Source: Alteromonas stellipolaris
Lineage (GTDB): Bacteria > Pseudomonadota > Gammaproteobacteria > Enterobacterales > Alteromonadaceae
Assembly (NCBI RefSeq): GCF_001562115.1
Contig: NZ_CP013926.1
Location: 1,674,001 to 1,738,000 of the forward strand
DNA: 64,000 nucleotides
Reading direction: 5' to 3'
The notes beneath the pieces were generated by a model that was not told where the DNA came from, made no database searches, and saw nothing but the letters and a program-made list of their open reading frames with translations. Made by a program: the position numbers and the translations under genes. This document shows, piece by piece, positions 28,575 to 37,625 of this stretch (its first letter is position 1; every line of letters starts with the position of its first letter).

Positions 28575-29894
28575 CTACAGCCCTCTCGACTCTGCCATCT
28601 CCCAATCTTTAACAATTTTAGTACTGGTCCATAAGAACACGATAATCGAAAGCGCATAGGGCACAATCAAATACAGTAAAGATTGACGCAGAGCTTCAAC
28701 TTCACCCAATGAAGGCACTAACGCTTGGCTAATGATGCCGGTTATTGTTGGTCCGCCGCCCAGTGCAATAATATTCAATACAAAGAAAAATAATGCCGTA
28801 GACATAGCACGAACATTGATAGGTGCAAGGGTTTGCGCCATGGCAAAACTGGGACCTAAATACGAACCACTGGTAAACAGTAAGAAGGTCATTAACCCTA
28901 CCGACAACCATAAGTCGTTAACTTGAAGCGAGAAATACAACGCTGGTACACCAATAATGAGCGCAATAGCAGGTAGCAAGGCATATGCTTTCTTGTTTTG
29001 TTTGCCCCATCTATCGGCGATATAACCGCCAAGCCACACGCCTAATGCATAAGCAGAACCATTAATAATACCAAACGCAATTAGCAACTGCGTAATATCT
29101 AGCCCAGCAAAGGCACGTACATAATAATCGATGATCCAAGTCGAAATGGCATAGTTACCGAACGAGCCAAAGGAAATACCTAAGGCCATTCCCCACCACG
29201 TAGGTATTTTCAACAAGGTTTTGAGCGACGCTGAAACACTCGGTTTTTCAGCGTCTTCAGTTTGTACTGACTCGGTACGTTTTGGCTCTTTTACCGTAAA
29301 TTTCAGCAATAGTGCTAATAACACGCCCGGTAATCCCACACTTATCATTACGGTACGCCAATCAGCTGATCCGCCTTGCAAGAAAAACGCAGAAGCAAAG
29401 AATGCCAACATCACGCCAAACGGAATACCGAGTGAGTAAACCGCTAGTGCGCCTGCACGTTTTTCTTTAGGAAATAGGTCGGAAATAATACTGTGTGAAG
29501 GTGGGCTCCCCCCTGCTTCACCAATACCCACCCCAATTCTGGCAAGGGCCAGTTGCGTGTAGTTCATGGCAAGCCCCGAAGCTGCGGTAAAGCCGCTCCA
29601 TAGGGTGAGCGAGATAGCAATAATATTTACGCGACTATAGCGATCAGCAAGCCACGCAATAGGAATGCCCACCACGGTATAAAGAATAGCGAAATAAACG
29701 CCCTTTAATAAGCCTAACTGCGCATCATCTAAACCCAAATCAGCTTTAATGAATGGAGAAAGGATGCCTATGATCTGTCTATCAATAAAATTAAATGCAT
29801 AAACCAGCGTTAGTATCACTAACACGTAATTTCTGTAGGCGCGGGAAGTATCCGCTTTCTCTACTGGTGCCGTTTGAACCTGACTGTGGGCCAT
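28575..29894 (-). CDS. MFS transporter (Spinster-like)
   Basis: The 439-residue protein has twelve predicted membrane helices. The N-terminal half contains YAFNFIDRQIIGILSPFIK and the loop-2/3 motif GIPIAWLADRYSR, with GIGEAGGSPPSHSIISDLFP in helix 4-5, as in the Spinster-like MFS group often found beside catabolic genes. The cargo is unknown. An AAAGGGAATGAT site precedes the start. It is divergent from the thioesterase gene. Confidence 0.87.
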   Translation of the reverse strand: MAHSQVQTAPVEKADTSRAYRNYVLVILTLVYAFNFIDRQIIGILSPFIKADLGLDDAQLGLLKGVYFAILYTVVGIPIAWLADRYSRVNIIAISLTLWSGFTAASGLAMNYTQLALARIGVGIGEAGGSPPSHSIISDLFPKEKRAGALAVYSLGIPFGVMLAFFASAFFLQGGSADWRTVMISVGLPGVLLALLLKFTVKEPKRTESVQTEDAEKPSVSASLKTLLKIPTWWGMALGISFGSFGNYAISTWIIDYYVRAFAGLDITQLLIAFGIINGSAYALGVWLGGYIADRWGKQNKKAYALLPAIALIIGVPALYFSLQVNDLWLSVGLMTFLLFTSGSYLGPSFAMAQTLAPINVRAMSTALFFFVLNIIALGGGPTITGIISQALVPSLGEVEALRQSLLYLIVPYALSIIVFLWTSTKIVKDWEMAESRGL

Positions 29895-30064
29895 ATCATT
29901 CCCTTTAAATTCAATGAAAACTCAGTCTACGCGGCAGGTTAAAAGATTGACAACTTATTGTTACTTATTTGTAAATATAAAAAGGAATGTTAGCCTAGGC
30001 TTTCTGTTAGCTTGAGCTTAAGGTAGGATATCAACACCCTTACTCATCAGACCAGACAAACAGC

Positions 30065-30880
30065 ATGACGGTAGACGAGCTTTTAACTCTTTCTTCTTTA
30101 GAGGCACTTTCTGACAATGAATGGAAAGTAGATAACCTCATTATTCCCAGCATTTGGGCTCAAGGGCGTACAGCATTCGGCGGTATTTCAGCAGGTATGG
30201 CGTACAGCGCTATTCGTCAAAAAGTCAGTGAGGAACGCGTGCTGCGTTCATTTACAACTAACTTTGTTGGCCCGCTCTCGCCAGACATCCCATTTACCAT
30301 TGAAGTAACCTTATTGCGTGAGGGCAAAAACGTATCTCAATATACCGCCCATGCAAAGCAAAATGGTAAAAGTTGTGTATTCGTTCAAGCCTGTTTTGGT
30401 ATTGGCAGAAAATCAGGTATTAAGGTAGAAAATAAAGACACCCATGAAATGCCGGTGCCCACCAAAGGCAAATTCATACCGCAAATTCCAAAAGTTACGC
30501 CTAAGTTTTTACGTCATTTCGATTTAGCCATCGATAAAGGGGGTATTCCCTTCACCCGTAAAAAAACCAGCGTTTACCACGGACACATGCGCTTTAAAAA
30601 GCCACCAGCGAAAATCACCGACGCACATATCATTACCATGATTGATGCTTGGCCGCCTACGCTGTTACAAATGATGAAATTGCCTGCTCCAGCAAGTACT
30701 GTTAGTTGGAATCTGGAGTTTATACACCCGCATAAGCAGGTAGACCCTACCGACTGGTTTGCTTACCAAGCACATACCCGTCAGGCGGAGGATGGCTACG
30801 GCCACACAGAAGCCACTATTTGGGATAAAGACAATGAAGTCGTTGCGATAAGTCGCCAAACCGTGGCAATTTTCGATTAA
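30065..30880 (+). CDS. Acyl-CoA thioesterase (TesB-like double hotdog)
   Basis: The 271-residue protein has the TesB/4HBT_3 double-hotdog layout. The first half contains GRTAFGGISAGMAYSAIRQK and LRSFTTNFVGPLSPDIPFTI; the second half contains VSWNLEFIHPHKQ and a C-terminal strand ending VAISRQTVAIFD. It should hydrolyse acyl-CoA, possibly medium to long chain. A KDTHEMPV segment in the variable linker is encoded over a GACACCCAT core (30437-30444) of the local repeat family, which may be coincidence. Confidence 0.83.
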   Translation: MTVDELLTLSSLEALSDNEWKVDNLIIPSIWAQGRTAFGGISAGMAYSAIRQKVSEERVLRSFTTNFVGPLSPDIPFTIEVTLLREGKNVSQYTAHAKQNGKSCVFVQACFGIGRKSGIKVENKDTHEMPVPTKGKFIPQIPKVTPKFLRHFDLAIDKGGIPFTRKKTSVYHGHMRFKKPPAKITDAHIITMIDAWPPTLLQMMKLPAPASTVSWNLEFIHPHKQVDPTDWFAYQAHTRQAEDGYGHTEATIWDKDNEVVAISRQTVAIFD

Positions 30881-31044
30881 TCGAACCGTGATTATTGAAC
30901 GGGTTATTGGCTAGAAAACCTTTAGTAGTCGAAGCTTAATGAGAAGTCTTTAGCCAGTAAGTGGTTATCCAAAAGGTACTTATTAAGAAAGTATTTAGTA
31001 AGAAAAGGTTTGGCTACAAAGGCACCAAGAATTAGATATCAAAT

Positions 31045-31077
31045 AAGGGCGTACTGCATAAATAGTACGCCCTTTTT
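31045..31077. terminator. Bidirectional rho-independent terminator
   Basis: AAGGGCGTACT and AGTACGCCCTT form an 11-bp stem with an 8-nt loop followed by Ts, between the convergent thioesterase and HDOD genes. Confidence 0.8.
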
Positions 31078-31079
31078 CA

Positions 31080-31925
31080 TTAATAAAGCATAAAGGCATT
31101 CGGATTGAATAAGGAGATAACAGAAATACACTGCAGGTTAGTAATATCTAAAGCATCTTCTAAGTCGTCACGATTAAGCGACAGGCTTTCATGCAATTCA
31201 GGTTTTAAGTTATTGTAGCTGGGATAAATTTCTGAATTTACGTTGTCTAGCGCCAAAACGTATGACAACTGAAGTATTTGCTCTTCATATTCTGAAGTAT
31301 TGCTACTATCACCGTGTATTTTCGCAATAGGCTTGTATATGGTTTCAGGGATACCCCACTCTTTGATGATCCCCGCCGACACATTCGTAAAAGTATAACC
31401 CAACACGCCAGCTTGCAGTTCAGCTGGGCTTACTCTTGCGTTAAACGCCTGACAACGTTTTGCGCTATCTGGCAACGTGGCAACAACTACTAATTCACCA
31501 ATATTATGCAGTAAACCTGCAACAAATAAGCGTTCCGGCTCTCTAATATTTCGCATTTCAGCAAAGTACTTTGCTAGAAGACCGCAAGAAACACTTTGCT
31601 CCCAAAATTTATCTAAGTCGATAACTTGGCCATCGACCTCTTTGAATGCTTGGCTAACGCCAAATGCAAGAGCGAGGTCGTAGGTTGAGCGCGTACCCAC
31701 TACTTGTAGCGCTTTAGTAATCGTGTCTATTTTATTCGGAAAGCGGTACAACGCCGAATTCGCCACCCTTAAAAGCTGCGTGGCTAACGAAGGATCAAAA
31801 GAGATGATGTCGGCAATATCGTCAATATTAGATGCCCCATCATCCATGCAAGCTTTTAAACGCGTTACCGAGTCGGGCAGCACAAACAATGTGCTCGCGT
31901 TACTAATGATATCTTGTAAGGTCAT
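31080..31925 (-). CDS. HDOD-domain signalling protein
   Basis: The 281-residue protein is essentially one HDOD domain, with ISFDPSLATQLLRVANSALYRFP, AGLLHNIGELVVVATL and a C-terminal helical part. HDOD proteins are degenerate relatives of HD-GYP phosphodiesterases and act as non-catalytic signalling adaptors. The partner is not suggested by the neighbours. The gene stands alone with a shared terminator at its 3' end. Confidence 0.85.
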   Translation of the reverse strand: MTLQDIISNASTLFVLPDSVTRLKACMDDGASNIDDIADIISFDPSLATQLLRVANSALYRFPNKIDTITKALQVVGTRSTYDLALAFGVSQAFKEVDGQVIDLDKFWEQSVSCGLLAKYFAEMRNIREPERLFVAGLLHNIGELVVVATLPDSAKRCQAFNARVSPAELQAGVLGYTFTNVSAGIIKEWGIPETIYKPIAKIHGDSSNTSEYEEQILQLSYVLALDNVNSEIYPSYNNLKPELHESLSLNRDDLEDALDITNLQCISVISLFNPNAFMLY

Positions 31926-32290
31926 TTAGGTATACGCTCCTGATATAACCTACTCTATTTAGAAGGGTGACGTGTAACAATCACGCCAAGAAATAAAAAC
32001 TGTAACTATCAAACAATATTAGCTTTTTCACTGATAGCTACATTATAGCGCGATTATTTAGCCTAGCTAATCGGAATTCATTATCTTTCGTATAGTATGC
32101 AATAAATTAACATACATTTAATGCAACCCTGATAGGGGTAACCACCAATAATCAGGTAATTTCGAGAATCTCTATCGATGATAGAGTTTCATTTTCTTTA
32201 TTTCCTGCTGTGCTACTATTTCGCGCTTTACACATTCAAGCACAGGTATTTATGTTAGAGGGAATGTCACAAGGCATGTCACAGGGCATA
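31926..32290. other. Intergenic region upstream of the glycosyltransferase gene
   Basis: AT-rich region carrying the HDOD promoter on its left. Near the right end a 12-bp tandem duplication (ATGTCACAAGGC ATGTCACAGGGC) directly precedes the chosen glycosyltransferase start and creates several alternative Met codons. Confidence 0.4.
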
Positions 32291-33589
32291 ATGCAGGTTG
32301 TAGTCGTTGGCTATGTGTGGCCTGAACCCAACTCCTCCGCCGCAGGCCAAAATATGCTGGCTCTGATTAATCAGTTTCTAAGCCACGGCCATAATGTAAC
32401 TTTCATGACCGCTGCCGCTGACAGTATCCACAAAGCTGACCTAGATAACATAGGCGTTAGTAGTGAAGCGGTTGCACTTAATTGCAGCAGTTTTAATGAA
32501 CGCATAGCGAAGCTGTGCCCTGATGTGGTTATTTTTGACCGGTATATGACCGAAGAACAGTTTTCTTGGCGAGTAAAAGACGCCTGCCCTTCTGCAATTC
32601 GTGTACTAAACACAGAAGACTTGCACAGCTTGCGACAAGCTAGGCACGATGCCGTTAAAGCACAAGATAATGCACTGCGAGCATCCAAAGAAACTGTAGC
32701 CTCTTATGATGTAACGCCAATTGCCGGCGCCGCGAAAGAGGCTGATTACAATACGCCTTTAGCTCAGCGAGAAATTGCCGCTATTTTACGTTGCGATCTT
32801 ACGTTGGTCATTTCTCGCAAAGAATACACACTACTTACCAAGCATTACCAGGTTCCTGCAAAACAGCTTTATTACCATCCGCTCAATGTAGCGACAGTAG
32901 AAGGCAACGCTCCAGATTTTGAAAAACGCACCGACATTGTCACTATTGGCAATTTTCGTCATGCGCCAAATTGGGATGCAGTATTACAGCTAAAGCAAAC
33001 CGTTTGGCCAGCTATTAAAAAGGTACTTCCTCAAGCAAATTTACATATTTATGGTGCTTACCCGCCTAAAAAAGCAACGCAGTTGCATAATCCAAAGAGT
33101 GGGTTTTACTTAGATGGTTGGGCTGAAAATGCACACGATGTGATTGCTAACGCTCGGCTGCTTATAGCGCCGCTGCGCTTTGGTGCGGGTATTAAAGGCA
33201 AAATACTCGAAGCTATGCGATGTGGAACCCCTACCCTCACTACCTGGGTTGGCGCTGAAGGTATTGCAGAAGAAACAGGGAATAGTGCTACGCAGCCTAC
33301 GTGGGCTGGCGCCATTTGCGATACGGCAGAAGATTTCGCGAATCACGCCATTAAGCTTTATAACAGCGAAGAGGATTGGTCGTCAGCAAGTCAGTTAGGG
33401 CTAGTGTTGTTAAGCACTTTTGAAAATGACAAAGAAAGCGAGCGCTTAGCCGAACGGATTGCCAGTATAGCTAAAGATGTAGATGCCCATCGCAAGACCT
33501 TGTTTTTACAGGGGCTGCTGTGGCATCAAACCTTGAATGCAAGTAAATATATGTCGCAGTGGATTGAAGCTAAAAACCAAATTTTATAG
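32291..33589 (+). CDS. Glycosyltransferase (GT-B, group 1-like)
   Basis: The 432-residue protein has a GT-B fold. An N-terminal Rossmann half starts MQVVVVGYVWPEPNSSAAGQN. The C-terminal half contains IGNFRHAPNWDAV and the nucleotide-sugar site ARLLIAPLRFGAGIKGKILEAM, as in glycosyltransferase family 4/Glyco_trans_1_4 proteins. The start at 32291 is chosen because the family-like sequence begins there and an AGGG precedes it; in-frame Met codons at 32252, 32264 and 32276 are alternatives. Donor and acceptor are unknown. It overlaps the convergent SufE-like gene by 6 bp. Confidence 0.82.
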   Translation: MQVVVVGYVWPEPNSSAAGQNMLALINQFLSHGHNVTFMTAAADSIHKADLDNIGVSSEAVALNCSSFNERIAKLCPDVVIFDRYMTEEQFSWRVKDACPSAIRVLNTEDLHSLRQARHDAVKAQDNALRASKETVASYDVTPIAGAAKEADYNTPLAQREIAAILRCDLTLVISRKEYTLLTKHYQVPAKQLYYHPLNVATVEGNAPDFEKRTDIVTIGNFRHAPNWDAVLQLKQTVWPAIKKVLPQANLHIYGAYPPKKATQLHNPKSGFYLDGWAENAHDVIANARLLIAPLRFGAGIKGKILEAMRCGTPTLTTWVGAEGIAEETGNSATQPTWAGAICDTAEDFANHAIKLYNSEEDWSSASQLGLVLLSTFENDKESERLAERIASIAKDVDAHRKTLFLQGLLWHQTLNASKYMSQWIEAKNQIL

Positions 33590-33988
33590 CGTATTTAAGC
33601 GTCGTAAAACACTCAATATACCATTGCCTCTAGACTGACTTAAATGACGCTGCAAATTACACGCGTTCATATATTGCTCAAAGTCATAAGCCTTTCTTTG
33701 TTCATCGGAAAGGCTATTCGCTTTTTCTAACAGTACCGCCAGTACGCCGCGAATAATCTTGCTGGGCGAATAAGCCGCAATAACAAGTTCGCTAGTGTCT
33801 GGTGAATACAAACACGCTACCCACACTTTACTTTCACAAGCCGGTACTAATGCATCTTCAGTGCGCGCAGACTCTGGTAAAGCAACCAGCTTCTTGCCCG
33901 CCAGCATAATGGCTCGGGTGGCACCATCCCAGCCTTTAGCTGTAGCCACGGATTGCCCCAAGGGCAACAGGTGCGTAGATTCAGTCAT
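33584..33988 (-). CDS. SufE-like cysteine desulfuration protein
   Basis: The 134-residue protein matches the SufE/CsdE family in length. The sulfur-accepting cysteine is in PACESKVWVACLY, matching the family's GCxSxVW loop, and the C-terminal LQRHLSQSRGNGILSVLRRL motif is typical. SufE proteins accept persulfide from a SufS/CsdA desulfurase for Fe-S assembly. No desulfurase or suf operon is nearby, so it may be the CsdE-type partner of an enzyme encoded elsewhere. Confidence 0.83.
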   Translation of the reverse strand: MTESTHLLPLGQSVATAKGWDGATRAIMLAGKKLVALPESARTEDALVPACESKVWVACLYSPDTSELVIAAYSPSKIIRGVLAVLLEKANSLSDEQRKAYDFEQYMNACNLQRHLSQSRGNGILSVLRRLNTL

Positions 33989-34046
33989 TACTTAAGTTAC
34001 AGCGGTGGATGTCACAATCAGTCATTCGGAAAACTGAGTCCAACAG

Positions 34047-34451
34047 TTAAGCGCTTGCATCTGCGCTGAATTCTGCACTTAGCTCTTCTGCTGTCATGAC
34101 TAAGTTTTCGGCATCGGCAGAGGTAGGAAACATAACCAACTCCACGCCATTTTTAGTTAAACCAGGTAGCCAAGTTTCGGTAAATTCATCGAATGGCACT
34201 GCCACACAAGTACCTGTAATTTGATTCTCGTCCAACCACGCTTGCGCTAAGTTATTGTGAGGAAAAACGGGCAGTCGGGTAATGTCGTTGTCTTCCAGCA
34301 TGACAAAGCCTTCTGTACCTTGGATTAGCCAAATTTCTTTCGCTTTGGGTACGTAGCTGATCACTAGCATTTGTCGGTCTTCAGCAGACAAGCTTTTAGC
34401 CTGCGCTAGCACAGTGTCGTTCAGGGTGGCGGTTACAGTATCTGGAAACAC
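34047..34451 (-). CDS. DUF2750 domain-containing protein
   Basis: This small acidic protein of 134 residues has the pattern EIWLIQGTEGFVMLED...LPVFPHNNLAQAW, seen in DUF2750 family members, and an alanine/glutamate-rich tail. No signal peptide, membrane helix or catalytic motif is visible. The family has no assigned function. It is 58 bp upstream of the SufE-like gene in the same orientation and may be cotranscribed with it. Confidence 0.7.
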   Translation of the reverse strand: MFPDTVTATLNDTVLAQAKSLSAEDRQMLVISYVPKAKEIWLIQGTEGFVMLEDNDITRLPVFPHNNLAQAWLDENQITGTCVAVPFDEFTETWLPGLTKNGVELVMFPTSADAENLVMTAEELSAEFSADASA

Positions 34452-34718
34452 AAAAAATCACCTTATATTTAAGAGGCGCCAAGTATACCCTTTGCAAGCT
34501 GCTCCGCCAAATACCATTCTTATAATTCAGGGAACATTCAAGTTGAAAATATTCCCCGCGACTAATACTATTGCGGGCTATATTATGTAACCTGATCTTC
34601 TGTTTTTAGATTAGGTCGCAAAACGCACTCCACATGCTTCTTGTCCGTTAGCAATCTGCATTTCTTGGTAGTACATTACATCCGCCTTCTATTAATAAAA
34701 CGTAAAGCTTAAAACTTC

Positions 34719-35432
34719 ATGCAAAACTTATTTAGCGATTTAAAAACAAAAACTCATAACAAACATGAAGCGCTAGAGCACAGTGCGCCCTTTGCACTTT
34801 TTCATAATATGATGGGTGATAATGGCAATGAAAATCATGAAGCTCATCGTAAAAATTACTATAACGTACTTTGCGTTATGCGAGAATTCCACCAGCGTTG
34901 CAAGTCAGTCATTAACTATGCAACTGAGAAATACCCTTCGCTTCAAGCTTTAGCAAATCAGTTTGAAGCTCAAGCAGTGATAACTGCGCTTGATAATGAC
35001 TTAGCAGAGTTAAATTCAGTTAATGCCAAGGGTATGGCTGAATTGCAAAGCGTAGACTTACCTAGTTTCGAAACAGCGCTTTCTGCTGCCATTTCCGCAA
35101 TGTATGTGTGGTTAGGATCGTCTATGGGCGCCAATATTATTAGCCGCAGGCTCAATAAAACAGATTATGGCTTTCCGACAAATTACTATCAATCTATGGC
35201 CAAACAAGCCAAAGCTTGGCCCGAATTTAAGCAAGAAGTAGCACGTTTATTGCCTGTACTGATTGAGGCTAGTTATGTTGAAAATGAGTTAGAGAGCCTG
35301 GCCGAAAAAGAGTTAGAGAACCACAACGGCGAAACGTTAAGCGTTGCAATTATCAATGATGCAAATCTTTGGTTTGAGCATCTAATTTTGCTAGGAAAAA
35401 GTACAAGTTTGCCACCACAAACATTAAGTTAA
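34719..35432 (+). CDS. Heme-oxygenase-like protein
   Basis: The 237-residue all-helical protein has heme-oxygenase-like features: an N-terminal KTKTHNKHEALEH segment with a candidate proximal histidine, and AMYVWLGSSMGANIISRRL, which matches the distal-helix glycine motif (GSxxGxxxI). If active it would open heme to biliverdin, CO and iron. No bacteriophytochrome or heme-uptake gene is adjacent, so its role (iron release or chromophore supply) is open. It is followed by xthA after 49 bp. Confidence 0.72.
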   Translation: MQNLFSDLKTKTHNKHEALEHSAPFALFHNMMGDNGNENHEAHRKNYYNVLCVMREFHQRCKSVINYATEKYPSLQALANQFEAQAVITALDNDLAELNSVNAKGMAELQSVDLPSFETALSAAISAMYVWLGSSMGANIISRRLNKTDYGFPTNYYQSMAKQAKAWPEFKQEVARLLPVLIEASYVENELESLAEKELENHNGETLSVAIINDANLWFEHLILLGKSTSLPPQTLS

Positions 35433-35481
35433 ACTCAGCATTCTGTTAGTATTCATCAATTCCGTTTTTTAAGAAGCTCTT

Positions 35482-36291
35482 ATGAAAGTAATCTCATTTA
35501 ATATCAATGGCATTCGCGCCCGTCTTCATCAACTTCAAGCATTAATAGATGCACATCAGCCTGACATTATTGGCCTGCAGGAAATAAAAGTTCACAACGA
35601 ACAGTTTCCTGTCGAAGCAGTTGAAGCGATGGGTTATCACGTTTATTTTCATGGTCAGAAGAGTCACTACGGTGTGGCCTTTTTAGCGAAAAAAGAGCCT
35701 GAGTCAGTGCTTATGGGCTTTCCTACCGATGAAGAAGATGCACAGCGTCGCATGATCATATTGAAAACCACTGACAGCGACGGCCAGCCCGTTACCGTAT
35801 TAAATGGCTACTTCCCGCAAGACGAAAACGAAAAGCACGAAACCAAATATCCAGCAAAACGTAAGTTTTATAAAGATCTGATGACTTACCTAGACACCCA
35901 CCATACGCCAGATGAAAATGTCATTGTAATGGGCGATGTGAACATCTCCCATACCGATTCAGATATTGGAATTGGCGAAGAAAATAAAAAGCGCTGGTTG
36001 CGCACCGGCAAATGTAGCTTTTTACCCGAAGAAAGAGTGTGGTTGAACACACTGATGGATTGGGGTTTTGAAGACAGCTTTAGAACATTGAACCCTGATA
36101 CAACCGACAGATACTCGTGGTTCGATTATCGTTCAAAAGGTTTTAATGATAATCGTGGGCTTCGTATTGATCTTATTTTAGCTACCCCATCTATGCATAA
36201 CAGATTGAGTGATGCCGGAATAGATTATGAACTTCGCGGCATTGAGAAACCATCTGATCATGCGCCTATTTGGGCTACTTACAGTAAATAA
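35482..36291 (+). CDS. xthA: Exodeoxyribonuclease III
   Basis: The 269-residue Mg-dependent AP endonuclease/3'-5' exonuclease of base excision repair. Family motifs are complete: [27 protein letters not shown] with the metal-binding Glu, [37 protein letters not shown], and the C-terminal [10 protein letters not shown] with catalytic Asp-His. Length equals that of E. coli XthA within one or two residues. Confidence 0.96.
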   Translation: MKVISFNINGIRARLHQLQALIDAHQPDIIGLQEIKVHNEQFPVEAVEAMGYHVYFHGQKSHYGVAFLAKKEPESVLMGFPTDEEDAQRRMIILKTTDSDGQPVTVLNGYFPQDENEKHETKYPAKRKFYKDLMTYLDTHHTPDENVIVMGDVNISHTDSDIGIGEENKKRWLRTGKCSFLPEERVWLNTLMDWGFEDSFRTLNPDTTDRYSWFDYRSKGFNDNRGLRIDLILATPSMHNRLSDAGIDYELRGIEKPSDHAPIWATYSK

Positions 36292-36323
36292 TAAATGTTC
36301 CGTAATTATCAATCGGAGTGTAT

Positions 36324-36965
36324 GTGACAACGTTACAGTGGCTTGGCCTTATTTTATATTGCTTAACTCTTGTTGGGGTAATTAAACAAATTTCTGTTGT
36401 AGGCCTAATGGGTGATAAACACCAACAGCACCTGCTATTTGGTAGTGCCGCTGCGTTATTCGCGTTTTGGATTTTCAAAGTAGGTATTTTTGAAGGGCTA
36501 GATGTTCACTTTGTTGGTTTAAGTGTGGTTACGCTTATGCTCGGGTTTCGTTACGCAATTCTAGCTGGAACCCTTGCCCTGTTGGGAGCTACTGCCGCTG
36601 GTTTTGCACAATGGCAAACATTAGGAATCAATGGTGTATTGGGAGTAATGCTGCCTGTCGCGGTCACCTACTTTGTATATTTAGTTTCATTTCACCACCT
36701 GCCCCGCCAACTGTTCGTTTATATTTTTGTGTGCGCTTTCTTTCCAGGCGCACTCAGCATCGCCCTTAAAACAGGCACACTAGCGGGCTACTATTTTGTT
36801 GAAGGCATTTACACGTGGGACGTCATTTTCGACAACTTCGTACTGCTTATTCCACTTTTGGTATTTCCAGAAGCCCTGCTTAACGGTATGGCCATCACCC
36901 TACTCGTCATCTATCAACCCACTTGGGTTTACACATTCCACGACAAGTTTTATCTCGACAACTAA
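36324..36965 (+). CDS. CbiM-like energy-coupling factor permease family protein
   Basis: The 213-residue integral membrane protein has about seven hydrophobic helices and resembles the CbiM/NikM-type substrate-binding membrane component (ECF S-like), with FRYAILAGTLALLGATAAG and a C-terminal PEALLNGMAITLLVIYQP. A GTG at 36324 with GGAG five bases upstream is the likely start; a GTG at 36318 is two codons earlier. No CbiN, CbiQ or ATPase gene is adjacent. Whether it transports a metal ion is unproved. Confidence 0.72.
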   Translation: MTTLQWLGLILYCLTLVGVIKQISVVGLMGDKHQQHLLFGSAAALFAFWIFKVGIFEGLDVHFVGLSVVTLMLGFRYAILAGTLALLGATAAGFAQWQTLGINGVLGVMLPVAVTYFVYLVSFHHLPRQLFVYIFVCAFFPGALSIALKTGTLAGYYFVEGIYTWDVIFDNFVLLIPLLVFPEALLNGMAITLLVIYQPTWVYTFHDKFYLDN

Positions 36966-36994
36966 GCGAGAGCCTTAATAATAACCTTAAACAA

Positions 36995-37602
36995 GACACC
37001 CACGTTTATTTCAGCTTCAATGATATAGAGACACCCACCTTTGTGGCTCAAGTAGTTTACGTAGGATTTACGTGGACACCCACGCTAATTAACGTGCAGT
37101 TAATATGAGCATTTCCAGTATTTCCCCGCAACTTACCAATCCCGCCTTAATGAGACACCCATGTTTTTTTCACATCATAGTTATGAACAAAGTTATGAGG
37201 ACACCCACGTTTGTAGGCCTAAAAATAAGAAGGAATAAGAAGGACACCCACCCTATATTGATGAGTATAAAGGTGGGTGACCGATTAACTCTGGTTTCGG
37301 ATAGACATGAGTGTCTTGATAAAAGAGTATCGAATTAACATGGGTGTCTTGATAAGAGAATACCGAATTAGCATGGGTGTCTTGATAAAAGAATACCGAA
37401 ATAGCATGGGTGTCTTGATAAGAGAATACCGAAATAACATGGGTGTCTTGATAAGAGAATACCGAAATAACATGGGTGTCTTGATAAGAGAATACCGAAT
37501 TAATGTGGGTTTCTTGATAATTAACATGGGTGTCTCGTTAATTGCATCTCGTTAATTGCAGGCACAAAAAAACCGCCTGGTTGGCGGTTTTTTATGGGTG
37601 TT
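36995..37602. repeat. Repeat cluster D with 33-bp periodic array
   Basis: Left-arm units GACACCCA lie at 36995, 37030, 37075, 37154, 37200 and 37243. Right-arm units TGGGTGTC or close variants lie at 37274, 37308, 37341, 37374, 37407, 37440, 37473, 37506 and 37527, plus TGGGTGTT at 37595. The units from 37308 to 37506 are spaced by exactly 33 bp, with near-identical spacers (TTGATAAGAGAATACCGAA). At the switch, GGACACCCACC (37242-37252) and GGTGGGTGACC (37272-37282) form an 11-bp inverted repeat with one mismatch. It fills the gap between convergent genes. Confidence 0.92.
37567..37593. terminator. Bidirectional rho-independent terminator of the phosphoribosyltransferase gene
   Basis: AAAAAACCGCC and GGCGGTTTTTT form an 11-bp stem with a TGGTT loop, with T-runs in both directions. 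It lies 33 bp from the end of the phosphoribosyltransferase gene. Confidence 0.88.
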
Positions 37603-37625
37603 TTTGTAACAGCTAGCGCGTGCGC

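Noticed and set aside
35893..35900. GACACCCA inside xthA
   Set aside because: The encoded region has the same length as in E. coli XthA, with no insertion, so a chance match is more likely.
37308..37534. CRISPR array
   Set aside because: Cores are only about 8-16 bp, the spacers are nearly identical rather than unique, and no cas gene is present.
37307..37555. 82-codon open frame with 11-residue repeats (MGVLIREYRNN type)
   Set aside because: It is produced by the 33-bp spacing of the intergenic repeat, has no ribosome-binding site and no non-repeat part. Treated as a by-product of the array.
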